In this document: positions 7,724-15,956 of the stretch, piece by piece | Layout of the letters: each line of letters opens with the position of its first letter | Position numbering within the stretch: position 1 is the stretch's first letter | Assembly: GCA_021805545.1 (NCBI GenBank) | Contig: JAJZFB010000095.1 | Coordinates: forward strand, 1-40,703 | Direction: 5' to 3' | Length of the DNA: 40,703 nucleotides | Origin: Pseudomonadota bacterium | Lineage (GTDB): Bacteria; Pseudomonadota; Alphaproteobacteria; Acetobacterales; Acetobacteraceae | Made by a program: the position numbers and the translations under genes | The notes under the pieces: generated by a model | What the model was told of the DNA's origin: nothing | The model's database searches: none | What the model saw: only the letters and a program-made list of their open reading frames with translations

Positions 7724-8985
7724 GCCGCCAGCCTGTCGATAATGCTGGAGAATTTAGGCACCTGCCCCACGGGGCCGATACTGGCCAGGGTCGGCTTCTG
7801 CCGGAAAATTTTTGCGCCCGCCGCGCGCACATCATCCACGGTCACGGCCTCAATCTTCCGCACGGTTTCGGCAACCGGTATAACGCGGCCAAAAATCTGC
7901 CATTGCCGCGCCAGTTGCTCGCAGCGGCTGCCGGTGGATTCCAGGCTCATCAGCAGCCCCGCCTTAAGCTGCGCCCGGGCGCGGGCCAGCTCCGCCTCGC
8001 TTACCTGCTGCTGCACCTTGGCCAGTTCCTCCAGCGTCACCGGCATCAGCTCGGCGGCTTCCGACTCACCCGTGCCCGCGTAAATGCCAAACAACCCGCC
8101 ATCCTGCGCCGGGCTGGTAAAGCTGTAGATGGAGTAAACCAGCCCGCGCTTCTCGCGGATTTCCTGGAACAGCCGCGAGGACATGCCGCCGCCCAGCACG
8201 GTGGAGAGCAGCATGGCCGGGTAATAATCCTCGCTCCCGTAAGCGGGTGAATCAAACCCCAGCACAATATGCGCCTGGTCCAAATCGCGCATCTCGCGGT
8301 ATTCCCCGCCCATATAGTCCGATGGCATGGGTGCTGCCCGTTCGGCGCGCGGCAGGCTGGCGAAATGCCGCTCCGCCAGCGCCACCACATCTTCGTGCCG
8401 CAAATTGCCGCTGGCCGCGATCACCATGTTCTCCGGCGTATAATGCGCCTGCATGAAGCCGTGCAGCGCCTCGCGCTTCATGCCCCGGATAATCTGCTCC
8501 GTGCCCAGCACTGGCCGCCCCATGGGCTGCGAGGGGTAGGCGGCGGACTGGAAATGGTCGAACACGATGTCATCGGGCGTGTCGTTCGCCTGGCCGATTT
8601 CCTGCAGAATCACGCCGCGCTCGCGCTCCACCTCATCCGGCTCGAAGGTGGAGTTGCACAGAATATCGCCGATAATATCGGCGCCCAGCGGCAAATCCTC
8701 CTTCAGCAGCTTCACGTAATAGGCGGTCTGCTCGCGCGAGGTATAGGCGTTGATATGCCCGCCCACATTCTCGATGGCCTCGGCAATATCCACGGCCGAG
8801 CGCGTGGTGGTGCCCTTGAAGGCCATATGCTCAAGAAAATGCGCCACCCCGTTCTCGGCGGCGGTTTCATGCCGTGTACCGGCACCCACATAGGCGCCGA
8901 AAGAAACCGTCTCCACCCGTTCCATGCGTTCGGTCAGTACCGTCAGGCCAGAGGGCAGGGTGGTGATGGAAACTTGTTCACTCAT
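7720..8985 (-). CDS. M16 family zinc peptidase (processing-peptidase-like)
   Basis: This 421-aa protein is a pitrilysin-family peptidase related to the beta subunit of the mitochondrial processing peptidase. The inverted zinc motif HFLEH is at residues 49-53, and the distal glutamate lies in RERGVILQEI (about residue 129). The R/Y substrate-binding block of the second domain is recognisable around GGGMSSRLFQEIREKRGLVY. It has no signal peptide. It overlaps thrC upstream (ATGA) and pmbA downstream (GTGA), so thrC-M16-pmbA is a strict translationally coupled run. The thrC-M16 pairing is a familiar alphaproteobacterial arrangement. Confidence 0.93.
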   Translation of the reverse strand: MSEQVSITTLPSGLTVLTERMERVETVSFGAYVGAGTRHETAAENGVAHFLEHMAFKGTTTRSAVDIAEAIENVGGHINAYTSREQTAYYVKLLKEDLPLGADIIGDILCNSTFEPDEVERERGVILQEIGQANDTPDDIVFDHFQSAAYPSQPMGRPVLGTEQIIRGMKREALHGFMQAHYTPENMVIAASGNLRHEDVVALAERHFASLPRAERAAPMPSDYMGGEYREMRDLDQAHIVLGFDSPAYGSEDYYPAMLLSTVLGGGMSSRLFQEIREKRGLVYSIYSFTSPAQDGGLFGIYAGTGESEAAELMPVTLEELAKVQQQVSEAELARARAQLKAGLLMSLESTGSRCEQLARQWQIFGRVIPVAETVRKIEAVTVDDVRAAGAKIFRQKPTLASIGPVGQVPKFSSIIDRLAA

Positions 8986-10385
8986 TCAGAATTCCTGTTC
9001 GCAAATCGCCGCTCCACAATCCGCGCCACCGCGGACCAGTCATTCGGAGCATGCTCATATCTCTCTTCCCTGTCATATAGGCCGGAAAGATGCGGCGGTA
9101 GGGGCGGGCGGCTGCCAATCGCTTTTTCGATGGCATCGGGGAACTTGGCCGGGTGCGCCGTGGCGGCGGCAATCACCGGCAGGCCCACCGGTGCTTTCTC
9201 GCGCGCGGCGGCAATGCCAATCACGGAATGCGGGTCGGCCAGATACCCCGTCTCGCGGTATAAACGGCTGATTTCGGCCAATGTTTCCGCGTCCGAGCAG
9301 CGGTAGCCGGTAAATTCGCGCCGCACCGCCTGCCACACCGCATCGGGAATGGGCATGCGCCCTTGCGTGGCGAAGGTGCTGAGCTGGTGGCGCGTCTGGC
9401 CCGCGTCGCGGCCCAGAAATTCGAACAAAAGCCGCTCGAAATTCGAGCTGATGCCAATATCCATCGAGGGCGAAAGGCTTGGCTCCACCGCCCGCAGCGA
9501 CATATCATTGGCATCGAGGAAGCGGGTGAGAATATCGTTGCGGTTGCTCGCCACGATAAAGCGCGCAATCGGCAGCCCCATCTGCCGGGCTGCCCAGGCG
9601 GCGAGGATATTGCCGAAATTTCCCGTCGGCACCGCCACCGCCACCTCGCGCTCCGGCGCGCCAAGGTTGAGCGCCGCGTACACGTAATACGGAATCTGCG
9701 CCGCGATGCGGGCGAAATTGATGGAATTCACCGCCGAGAGGCTCATCTTCTCGCGGAACCCCGTATCGGCGAACAGCGCTTTCACAATCGCCTGGCAATC
9801 GTCGAAATTCCCGTCCACCGCCAGATTCAGCACATTATCCGCCAGCACGCTGGTCATCTGCCGGCGCTGCACTTCCGATGTTTTGCCATGCGGGTGCAGA
9901 ATGGTGATGGAAATATTCTGCCGCCCCGCCACGGCCTCGATGGCGGCCGAACCGGTATCGCCCGAGGTGGCGCCGACGATGCAGATTTTCTTGTTCTCGC
10001 GCTCCAGCACATGCTCGAACAAATGCCCCACGAGCTGCAGCGCCATGTCCTTGAAGGCGAGCGTCGGCCCGTGGAACAGCTCCAGCGCGTAAATATTCGT
10101 ATCCAGCTGCACCAGCGGCGTTATGGCCTTGTGCGAAAACCCCGCATAAGCACGGCGGCACATGGATTGCAGCCCGGCAAACCCGATGCTCCCCTCGGTA
10201 AACGGTGCCAGCACGCGCGCCGCCAGCTCCGGGTAGGGCAGGCCGCGCAGGGCGCGCAGCTCGCCGGCGGAAAACCGCGGCCAGCGCGCGGGCATATACA
10301 GCCCGCCATCAACGGCCAGGCCCGCCAGCAGCGCACCGGCAAAATCCAGCTCCGGGGCCTGGCCGCGGGTTGAAAGGTAACGCAT
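8982..10385 (-). CDS. thrC: Threonine synthase
   Basis: ThrC converts O-phosphohomoserine to threonine and phosphate, the last step of threonine synthesis, with PLP. The 467-aa protein is the long bacterial form. It starts with the conserved MRYLSTRG, has the PLP lysine Lys112 in TLAFKDMALQ, and the phosphate-binding GATSGDTGSAAIEA stretch. Its stop codon overlaps the ATG of the M16 peptidase gene. hemW lies 32 bp upstream on the same strand, so the operon likely reads hemW-thrC-M16-pmbA. Confidence 0.97.
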   Translation of the reverse strand: MRYLSTRGQAPELDFAGALLAGLAVDGGLYMPARWPRFSAGELRALRGLPYPELAARVLAPFTEGSIGFAGLQSMCRRAYAGFSHKAITPLVQLDTNIYALELFHGPTLAFKDMALQLVGHLFEHVLERENKKICIVGATSGDTGSAAIEAVAGRQNISITILHPHGKTSEVQRRQMTSVLADNVLNLAVDGNFDDCQAIVKALFADTGFREKMSLSAVNSINFARIAAQIPYYVYAALNLGAPEREVAVAVPTGNFGNILAAWAARQMGLPIARFIVASNRNDILTRFLDANDMSLRAVEPSLSPSMDIGISSNFERLLFEFLGRDAGQTRHQLSTFATQGRMPIPDAVWQAVRREFTGYRCSDAETLAEISRLYRETGYLADPHSVIGIAAAREKAPVGLPVIAAATAHPAKFPDAIEKAIGSRPPLPPHLSGLYDREERYEHAPNDWSAVARIVERRFANRNSE

Positions 10386-10417
10386 GCAGCAAATCCTTTA
10401 GTTTGCCAGGGCCTATA

Positions 10418-11566
10418 CTATCGGAGCAAAGCAGGCAGCAATGCGCCCAGCCTTTGGCGGCCTTGTGCGGTGGCCGTCAGGCGCTCTGACGTAAGAGTGA
10501 GGTAACCTTCCTCGGTGCAGGCGTCCAGCATCGCCGCATCCACCGCTTCCGCCAGACCCAGCCCGGTGCGCGCCGCAAACGCGGCCAGATCCACCCCTTC
10601 CGCCAGCCGCAGCCCCATCAGCAGCGCCTCACGCGCCCGGTCTGGCGGTTCAATGGCCAATTCCTCGCTGCTGCCATGGCCCTGCCGCGCCACAAGCGCC
10701 ATCCACGCCTCTGGCGCGCGGTGGCGCGCGGTGGCAAACAGCCCGCCCGGCAGGCTCACCCGCCCATGCGCGCCAGGGCCGATGCCCGCGTAATCCTGGT
10801 AGCGCCAATAGGCCAGGTTGTGCCGGGATTCCCCGCCCGGTTTCGCGTAATTCGAGACTTCATATCCCGCCATCCCGAACTTCGCGGCCTGTTCCGCCGT
10901 GGCCTCGTATAAAACGGCGCCCAGCTCCTCATCCGGCAGGGTAAAATCCCCCCGCCCGTACAGCGTGGCGAATTTGGTGCCTTCCTCAATGGTAAGCTGG
11001 TAGAGCGAGAGATGGTCCGCCGCCAGATCCAGGGCAAAATTCAGCTCCGCCCGCCATGCCGCCTCGCTCTGCGCCGGCAATGCATAAATCAAATCGAACG
11101 ATAATCGCGGAAAGATAGATTTTGCTAATTGAATGGCATCCCGCGCCTGATCCGCCGAATGTTGCCGTCCCAAAAATTGCAGCGCCGCCGGGTCAAAACT
11201 CTGCACGCCGATGGACACACGGTTAACCCCCGCCTGCCGGTAGGCGGCGAATTTTCCCGCCTCGATGCTGGTGGGGTTGGCCTCCAGCGTAATTTCAATA
11301 TCCGGCGCCGGGCTGAAAAACCGCGTGGCATCCGCAATCAGCGCCGCCACGCTCTCAGGCGCCATCAGGCTCGGCGTGCCGCCGCCAAAAAAAATGGAGC
11401 CAAGCCGCCGCGCCCCCAGCCGCCCGGCCTCCCAGGCCAGCTCGGCGCGCAAGGCGGCCAGCATCTCCGCCTGCGGAATCCGCTCCCGTACATGGGAGTT
11501 GAAGTCGCAATACGGGCATTTGGCGAGGCAGAAGGGCCAATGGATATACAGGGCGAGCGGTTTCAC
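10418..11566 (-). CDS. hemW: Radical SAM heme chaperone HemW
   Basis: HemW is a radical SAM protein that binds heme and helps deliver it to respiratory proteins; it was formerly annotated as coproporphyrinogen III oxidase. The CxxxCxxC iron-sulfur motif is at Cys13-Cys17-Cys20 (FCLAKCPYC) followed by DFNS, and the HemW-specific HNLAYW block is present. That block, together with the CxxxCxxC spacing, separates it from HemN. The chosen start is the GTG at 11564-11566, giving 382 aa; a TTG 12 codons upstream is possible but would leave only 8 bp to the divergent ABC gene. No good ribosome-binding site marks either. Confidence 0.9.
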   Translation of the reverse strand: MKPLALYIHWPFCLAKCPYCDFNSHVRERIPQAEMLAALRAELAWEAGRLGARRLGSIFFGGGTPSLMAPESVAALIADATRFFSPAPDIEITLEANPTSIEAGKFAAYRQAGVNRVSIGVQSFDPAALQFLGRQHSADQARDAIQLAKSIFPRLSFDLIYALPAQSEAAWRAELNFALDLAADHLSLYQLTIEEGTKFATLYGRGDFTLPDEELGAVLYEATAEQAAKFGMAGYEVSNYAKPGGESRHNLAYWRYQDYAGIGPGAHGRVSLPGGLFATARHRAPEAWMALVARQGHGSSEELAIEPPDRAREALLMGLRLAEGVDLAAFAARTGLGLAEAVDAAMLDACTEEGYLTLTSERLTATAQGRQRLGALLPALLR

Positions 11567-11610
11567 CCCGCAGACATAGCGCAACGCGGCAAAATTGCCC
11601 AAATAGGCGC

Positions 11611-12339
11611 ATGGATGCCATTCGGGTCGAAAATCTCACCAAGCGCTACACCCATACGCTGGCGGTGGATGATATTTCCTTCACCCTGGCGCCGGGCCAG
11701 ACGCTGGGCCTGCTGGGCGGCAATGGCGCGGGCAAGACCACGACCATCTCACTGCTGCTCGGCCTGCTCACCCCCACCGCCGGGCGGATACAGGTGCTGG
11801 GGCATGATATGGCGCGGGACCGCTTCCCCGCCTTGCAGCGGATGAATTTTTCCTCGCCCTACATCGCCCTGCCCGCGCGGCTGACGGTGCGGGAGAATTT
11901 GCAGGTTTATGGGCATCTCTACAGCGTGCCGCGCCTTAAGGCCCGTATTGGCGAGCTGGCGGAGCGCTTCAACCTCACGGCGTTGCTTAACCGCCCGGCG
12001 GGCGCGCTTTCCGCCGGGCAGAAAACCCGCGTGGCTTTGGCCAAATCGTTTATCAACCAGCCCGAATTGCTGCTGCTGGACGAACCGACCGCCAGCCTGG
12101 ACCCGGATACGGGCGATTACGTGCGCACCGTGCTGGAGGCGTATAAGCGCGAGACCGGCGCCTCCATCCTGCTGGCCTCGCACAACATGGCCGAGGTGGA
12201 GCGGCTATGCGACGAGGTGCTGATGATGAAAACCGGCCGCATTGCCGGCCGCGGCGCGCCAGAGGCGCTGATTGCCCGCTACGGGCGCGAGGATATGGAG
12301 CAGGTGTTTTTGCACATCGCCCGGAGCGAGGAATTATGA
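11611..12339 (+). CDS. ABC transporter ATP-binding protein (ABC-2 type exporter)
   Basis: This 242-aa cytoplasmic ATPase should power the membrane protein encoded directly downstream. Walker A is GGNGAGKT (36-43), the signature is LSAGQ (133-137), Walker B is LLLLDEP (153-159), and the H-loop lies in LASHNMAEVE. Sequence type resembles the drug, sodium or polysaccharide ABC-2 exporters. The gene is divergent from hemW, with 44 bp between start codons. The cargo is unknown. Confidence 0.92.
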   Translation: MDAIRVENLTKRYTHTLAVDDISFTLAPGQTLGLLGGNGAGKTTTISLLLGLLTPTAGRIQVLGHDMARDRFPALQRMNFSSPYIALPARLTVRENLQVYGHLYSVPRLKARIGELAERFNLTALLNRPAGALSAGQKTRVALAKSFINQPELLLLDEPTASLDPDTGDYVRTVLEAYKRETGASILLASHNMAEVERLCDEVLMMKTGRIAGRGAPEALIARYGREDMEQVFLHIARSEEL

Positions 12340-12360
12340 GCCTGACCCGCGCCTTTCACT

Positions 12361-12388
12361 GTCACCGCCGCGCTGCGCTCGCGGTGAC
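12361..12388. repeat. Partial palindromic repeat F between the two ABC genes
   Basis: A hairpin with 8-bp arms GTCACCGC / GCGGTGAC sits in the 61-bp gap between the ATPase and permease genes. Its right half is nearly identical to the right arm of the full F element at 29291-29388, so it is best read as a shortened copy. It lacks a T-run. Confidence 0.55.
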
Positions 12389-12400
12389 GGGGTGGCGGCC

Positions 12401-13195
12401 ATGAGCGCGCGCCGCATCTGGGGCCTTATCTACCGGCATCTGTGCATGTACCGGCGCTCCTGGCCGCGCCTTGTGGAAATCGCCTATTGGCCGACGCTGG
12501 AATTGCTCATCTGGGGCTTTACCTCTGTTTACATCACCCGCGCCCATGCGGCGCCCGGCCTGGTGGCGGCGGGCGCGCTTATTGGCGGCGTGCTGCTGTG
12601 GGAGATTGTGCTGCGCGCGCAAATGGGCGTCACCACGGGGTTTCTGGAAGAAATCTGGTCGCGCAATCTCGGGCATTTATTCGTCAGCCCGCTGCGCCCG
12701 GCGGAGCTTATCGGCGCGCTGCTGGCGGTTTCGGCCATCCGCACGTTCCTTGGCCTGCTTCCTGCCACAATCATCGCCTACCTGCTTTATTACTATGATG
12801 TTTTCGCGCCCGGCCCCATCATGCTGTTCTTTTTCGCCAATTTGCTCATCATGGGCTGGTGGCTGGCGCTTGGCATTGTCTCGCTGCTGTTCCGCTACGG
12901 CGCGGGGGCCGAGGCATTGGCCTGGACGCTCGCCTTCGGCATTACGCCGCTGGCCTGTGTTTACTACCCCATGGCGGCGCTGCCCGTCTGGCTGCGGCCT
13001 TTCGCGCATATCCTTCCGGCGAGTTATATTTTTGAAGGATTACGCGCCGCCCTTTCCGGCCAGGCGCCGCATTGGGGCCAGCTTGGCCTGGCCTGCCTGC
13101 TCAATGCCGGCTGGATGCTCGCCGCCATCGCCATTTTCGCGGGGGAATTCCGCCGCGCCCGCCGCCAGGGCGTGCTGATCAGCATAGGGGAGTGA
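12401..13195 (+). CDS. ABC-2 type transporter permease
   Basis: The 264-aa membrane protein forms the channel of the exporter whose ATPase is encoded just upstream. About six hydrophobic segments are visible (around residues 25-45, 52-72, 108-130, 135-160, 170-190 and 230-250), as usual for ABC-2 permeases. The chosen ATG begins MSARRIWGLIYRH; earlier in-frame codons run through the F hairpin and are unlikely to be translated. The next gene starts one base after the stop codon. Confidence 0.88.
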   Translation: MSARRIWGLIYRHLCMYRRSWPRLVEIAYWPTLELLIWGFTSVYITRAHAAPGLVAAGALIGGVLLWEIVLRAQMGVTTGFLEEIWSRNLGHLFVSPLRPAELIGALLAVSAIRTFLGLLPATIIAYLLYYYDVFAPGPIMLFFFANLLIMGWWLALGIVSLLFRYGAGAEALAWTLAFGITPLACVYYPMAALPVWLRPFAHILPASYIFEGLRAALSGQAPHWGQLGLACLLNAGWMLAAIAIFAGEFRRARRQGVLISIGE

Positions 13196-13196
13196 G

Positions 13197-13862
13197 ATGC
13201 ATAAATTCTGGTTGATCCGCCACGCCCTGGTGCAAAAAACGGCTCTCGCCACGCTCTATGGCACGGAGGATGTGCCCATTTGCGGCGATACCATGGCCGC
13301 GCAGGCCGCGCGTTATGCCGCCCTGGCCGCGCGCCTGCCCCGCCCGGCGCGGCTGGTGTGCAGCCCGCTTTCGCGCACGCAGCTTACCGCCCTGGCCTTG
13401 TTCCGCGCCGGTTACCCGGAACAGGCGCCGCTGATCGACCCCGCCTTCATCGAACAGGATTTCGGCACGCTGCAAGGCCTGCCGATGGCGAGTTTCGACA
13501 CCAGGCAGGAGGAAGAGCGCCACCCGTTCTGGCCCATCCATGCCGCGGAAACCCCGCCTGGCGGCGAGAGTTTCGCGCATCTCATCGCCCGCGTGGGCGC
13601 GGGGCTGGAGGCGCTGCTGGAAAACGCCGCGGGCAAGGATACCGTTATTGTCAGCCATGGCGGCGCCATACGCGCCGCCTGCGCCTACGCGCTGGGCCTT
13701 ACCCCGCACCAGGCTTTGTGCCTGCAGATCGACAATATTTCTCTCACCCAAATTGAACGTAATGTGCGGGGCTGGCGGGTCTTGTCAGTCAACGAACATC
13801 CCTCCACACAAGCTAACCAAACCGCCGTGCCGCGCCCTGCCCGGCCGGCAACGGCTGCATAA
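13197..13862 (+). CDS. Histidine phosphatase family protein
   Basis: This 221-aa protein belongs to the phosphoglycerate mutase-like histidine phosphatases. The catalytic motif is LIRHA (Arg8-His9), a second arginine is in CSPLSRTQLTA, the acid/base region is near EQDFGTLQG, and the second histidine is in VSHGGAIRAA. The members most alike in size act on small phosphorylated metabolites such as alpha-ribazole phosphate, but no cobalamin genes are nearby. It follows the ABC permease with no gap, so it is probably co-transcribed. The C-terminal tail (about 20 residues, Pro/Ala/Thr-rich) looks unstructured. Confidence 0.85.
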   Translation: MHKFWLIRHALVQKTALATLYGTEDVPICGDTMAAQAARYAALAARLPRPARLVCSPLSRTQLTALALFRAGYPEQAPLIDPAFIEQDFGTLQGLPMASFDTRQEEERHPFWPIHAAETPPGGESFAHLIARVGAGLEALLENAAGKDTVIVSHGGAIRAACAYALGLTPHQALCLQIDNISLTQIERNVRGWRVLSVNEHPSTQANQTAVPRPARPATAA

Positions 13863-13881
13863 AGCCACCAAGGAGTGTAAC

Positions 13882-14550
13882 ATGAAGCGTCTTCTGCTCG
13901 CGCTTGCTTTGGTTCTGGCCCCCGCCGCGCCGGCGCTGGCCGACCCCCCGCAACATCTGGTCGATAGCTCCACCCTGGCGCTGGAAGACATGATGAGCGG
14001 CACGCTGGGCAAGCAAACCCAGGATTTGCTGCGCAAGGCCAAAGCCGTGCTGATCTGCCCCAACATTTTCCGCGGCGGCTTTATTTTTGGCGGAGAGGGC
14101 GGCACCTGCGTCATGTCTGCCCGTTTGGCCGATGGCACCTGGTCTTACCCCGCGCTGTATAGCTTTGGCAGCGGCAGCTTCGGGCTGCAGGCTGGTATTC
14201 AAACCTCTGAGCTGATGATGCTGGTGATGACCAATGGCGGCCTGAACGCGCTGCTCAACTCGCATTTCAAATTCGGCGCCGATGCCGGCATTACCTTGGC
14301 CACGTTCGGCACGGGGGTGAGCGGCGCCATGTCCACCGCGCTGGATGCCGATATCATCAGTGTTTCCAAGAGCCAGGGCCTGTATGGCGGCATCTCGCTC
14401 GCCGGCTCGGTGCTGTCCGATGATTCGGGGGTGCAGCAGCAATATTACGGGCAGGTGCTGAGCGCCCGGCAGATTGTTGTAGAGGGCCAGGGCCAGAACC
14501 CTGGCGCCAACCCGCTGCGCACCTTGCTGGCGCGCTATGGCGGGCAGTAA
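13882..14550 (+). CDS. Secreted SYLF domain (Ysc84/DUF500) lipid-binding protein
   Basis: The 222-aa protein starts with a clear Sec signal peptide (MKRLLLALALVLAPAAPALA, cut near residue 20), followed by a SYLF domain, a fold whose eukaryotic members bind phosphoinositides. Bacterial copies are periplasmic or surface proteins of unknown function. Recognisable blocks are RKAKAVLICPNIFRGGFIFG and GSGSFGLQAGIQTSELMM. The ATG has AAGGAG with 6-nt spacing. The transposon at 14565-16950 lies 14 bp after the stop codon and has moved the gene's natural terminator 2.4 kb away. Confidence 0.9.
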   Translation: MKRLLLALALVLAPAAPALADPPQHLVDSSTLALEDMMSGTLGKQTQDLLRKAKAVLICPNIFRGGFIFGGEGGTCVMSARLADGTWSYPALYSFGSGSFGLQAGIQTSELMMLVMTNGGLNALLNSHFKFGADAGITLATFGTGVSGAMSTALDADIISVSKSQGLYGGISLAGSVLSDDSGVQQQYYGQVLSARQIVVEGQGQNPGANPLRTLLARYGGQ

Positions 14551-14556
14551 CTGGCG

Positions 14557-14564
14557 TTAAAAAA
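14557..14564. repeat. Left target-site duplication (TTAAAAAA)
   Basis: These eight bases flank the left inverted repeat and are repeated exactly at 16951-16958 next to the right inverted repeat. Eight base pairs is the size typical of IS1595-family insertions. Confidence 0.93.
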
Positions 14565-14623
14565 GGTGATTATATACATGACAAAACTAACTACAATTTG
14601 TTGAGACACCGTGCCGAATTTCT

Positions 14624-14669
14624 TTGACGCGGTCACGCACCTCTATACTTAATGATTGTTAAATATAAT
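14624..14669 (+). promoter_or_regulatory. Possible promoter of the passenger operon
   Basis: TTGACG at 14624-14629 is followed by TATACT at 14644-14649 (14-nt spacing) or TACTTA at 14646-14651 (16-nt spacing), and a separate TATAAT lies at 14664-14669, only 10 nt before the start codon. One of these probably drives the operon, but the sequence does not decide which. If the last is used, the mRNA would be almost leaderless. Confidence 0.35.
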
Positions 14670-14679
14670 CGAGTGAAAA

Positions 14680-15579
14680 ATGACAATCGCCGCTTGTTAT
14701 CTGTCGCCAGAAGGAATTGTCTTGGGTGCAGATAGCACGTCAACATACCAAAATTTTGGCCGGTCAAAGCACTACAATCACGGCCAAAAACTCTTCCAAA
14801 TAGGTATAGAAAGTACCATTGGGATAGTGACATGGGGTGTTGGGGGCCTAAGGTTTGGCAGCTACCGGACATTGATCGCTCGACTGGCTGACAAATGCCC
14901 TCCGCCTCAAGCTCCCAGCGTCCAGCACGTGGCGGAGAAGTGGATCGATCTATTTTGGGCTGAGTATCAAAATTGCTTTTCTGCCGAAATTGCAACCCTT
15001 ACTACACTGAACCTTAAGCCTCCTATGGCTATGACTCCAACCGGATTGGACCCAAACTGCCGAAACCCGGCTGAAGAGATGCACTTCCGGCAGTTAAGCA
15101 ATGATCTGGTCGTTGGTTTTTGTATGGGAGGCTACGTGTTAGGCGACAGGCAGCCTCATGCATTCGAAATAATCTTCGATCCTCTCGGGGCTAAGCCCAC
15201 GCCAACGCCGCTTGCTCCGGCCCAAACTTTTTGGGGCGTGCCGTCCCTAATCGGAAGACTGATAAACGGTTGCGCACCAGAGTTAAGAAATTCTATATTA
15301 AGTTGTGGAAAATGGAACGGTACAGAAACGGATCTTGATATGTTGATAGCCCAACACAAGCTACATCACCCAGCGACAGTGCCGATCAGAGACGCGATTG
15401 ACTTCACCCACGCTTGCCTTTTGACCACAGTTAAGGCAATAAAATTTTCCAGTCTGCCGCAGGTGTGCGGCGGACCGTTGGAGGTTGCAGTAATCACTAC
15501 CGATAGACCATTTCGTTGGGTTAAGCACAAGCCCTGGGATGCCGCAATTATGGAGGAAGCTCGCGATGGCCATATCTAA
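14680..15579 (+). CDS. Transposon passenger: proteasome/HslV-like Ntn-hydrolase candidate
   Basis: The 299-aa protein has no name I recognise, but its start reads like a proteasome beta or HslV subunit. Removal of Met1 would expose Thr as the N-terminal nucleophile. IVLGADSTST puts an Asp at mature position 17, where catalytic Asp17 of proteasomes sits. QKLFQI offers Lys36 as the Lys33 equivalent. Later blocks VVGFCMGG (near residue 148) and EVAVITTDRPF (near 270) resemble strands of the same fold. Nothing suggests a propeptide, signal peptide or membrane segment. It is the first gene of the passenger operon and overlaps the next by 14 nt. Fold is an inference from motifs; substrate and assembly are unknown. 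Confidence 0.65.
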   Translation: MTIAACYLSPEGIVLGADSTSTYQNFGRSKHYNHGQKLFQIGIESTIGIVTWGVGGLRFGSYRTLIARLADKCPPPQAPSVQHVAEKWIDLFWAEYQNCFSAEIATLTTLNLKPPMAMTPTGLDPNCRNPAEEMHFRQLSNDLVVGFCMGGYVLGDRQPHAFEIIFDPLGAKPTPTPLAPAQTFWGVPSLIGRLINGCAPELRNSILSCGKWNGTETDLDMLIAQHKLHHPATVPIRDAIDFTHACLLTTVKAIKFSSLPQVCGGPLEVAVITTDRPFRWVKHKPWDAAIMEEARDGHI

Positions 15580-15775
15580 AAAAACTGCGACTGCCCCCGA
15601 CACATCGGGCGATGCTGCACAGGCCGAGGTCACAGTAAGGGATGTGGAGCAGTTACAGCACCTGCTTCTAATCCTCGGGGATCCGCGAGTTCGTGTGGAA
15701 GTTTCACATGGCGATTCTCAAAAACCGTCCTTTGAGATGCCGGCCAGCAGCCGTTTTCAATTTACAAATTATTGA
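15566..15775 (+). CDS. Transposon passenger: small protein of unknown function
   Basis: The ATG at 15566 has a strong ribosome-binding site, GGAGGAAG at 15552-15559, inside the end of the upstream gene, which it overlaps by 14 nt. The 69-aa product has a Lys/Thr/Ala-rich start, a central predicted helix (VRDVEQLQHLLLILGD) and a strand-like segment (RVRVEVSHG). No family is recognised. The strong signal and tight coupling argue that it is translated together with the Ntn-hydrolase-like protein. Confidence 0.6.
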   Translation: MAISKKTATAPDTSGDAAQAEVTVRDVEQLQHLLLILGDPRVRVEVSHGDSQKPSFEMPASSRFQFTNY

Positions 15776-15776
15776 A

Positions 15777-15956
15777 ATGGATGAATATTTCAGTGAAATT
15801 GAGGCAGAGCAACGCCGCACTGAGACGTTGCGCCAGCTTCTAGCGATGCCTCCACAGCAGCATGCTAGCCATCCTCCACAGACTCCCCGAAGTCGAAAGA
15901 AAGCTGGTCCAGGTGGTGGCAATAACCAGACCGAGACGGACCAGATGCGTCCTTAG
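15777..15956 (+). CDS. Transposon passenger: small basic protein of unknown function
   Basis: This 59-aa frame begins one base after the stop codon of the previous gene and ends in a stop that overlaps the convergent transposase stop codon by 3 bp. The product has a charged helical first half (EIEAEQRRTETLRQLL) and a Pro/Gly/Lys-rich, probably disordered second half. The close junctions suggest a real third gene of the operon, but no ribosome-binding site stands out and it could be a chance frame. Confidence 0.45.
   Translation: MDEYFSEIEAEQRRTETLRQLLAMPPQQHASHPPQTPRSRKKAGPGGGNNQTETDQMRP

Noticed and set aside
12272-12400. Longer ABC permease starting inside the ATPase gene
   Set aside because: The extra residues would be encoded by the overlapping ATPase gene and the F hairpin, and the ATG at 12401 gives a standard permease.
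15361-15633. Minus-strand frame inside the passenger genes
   Set aside because: No ribosome-binding site and no recognisable motif; it overlaps the better-supported passenger genes.
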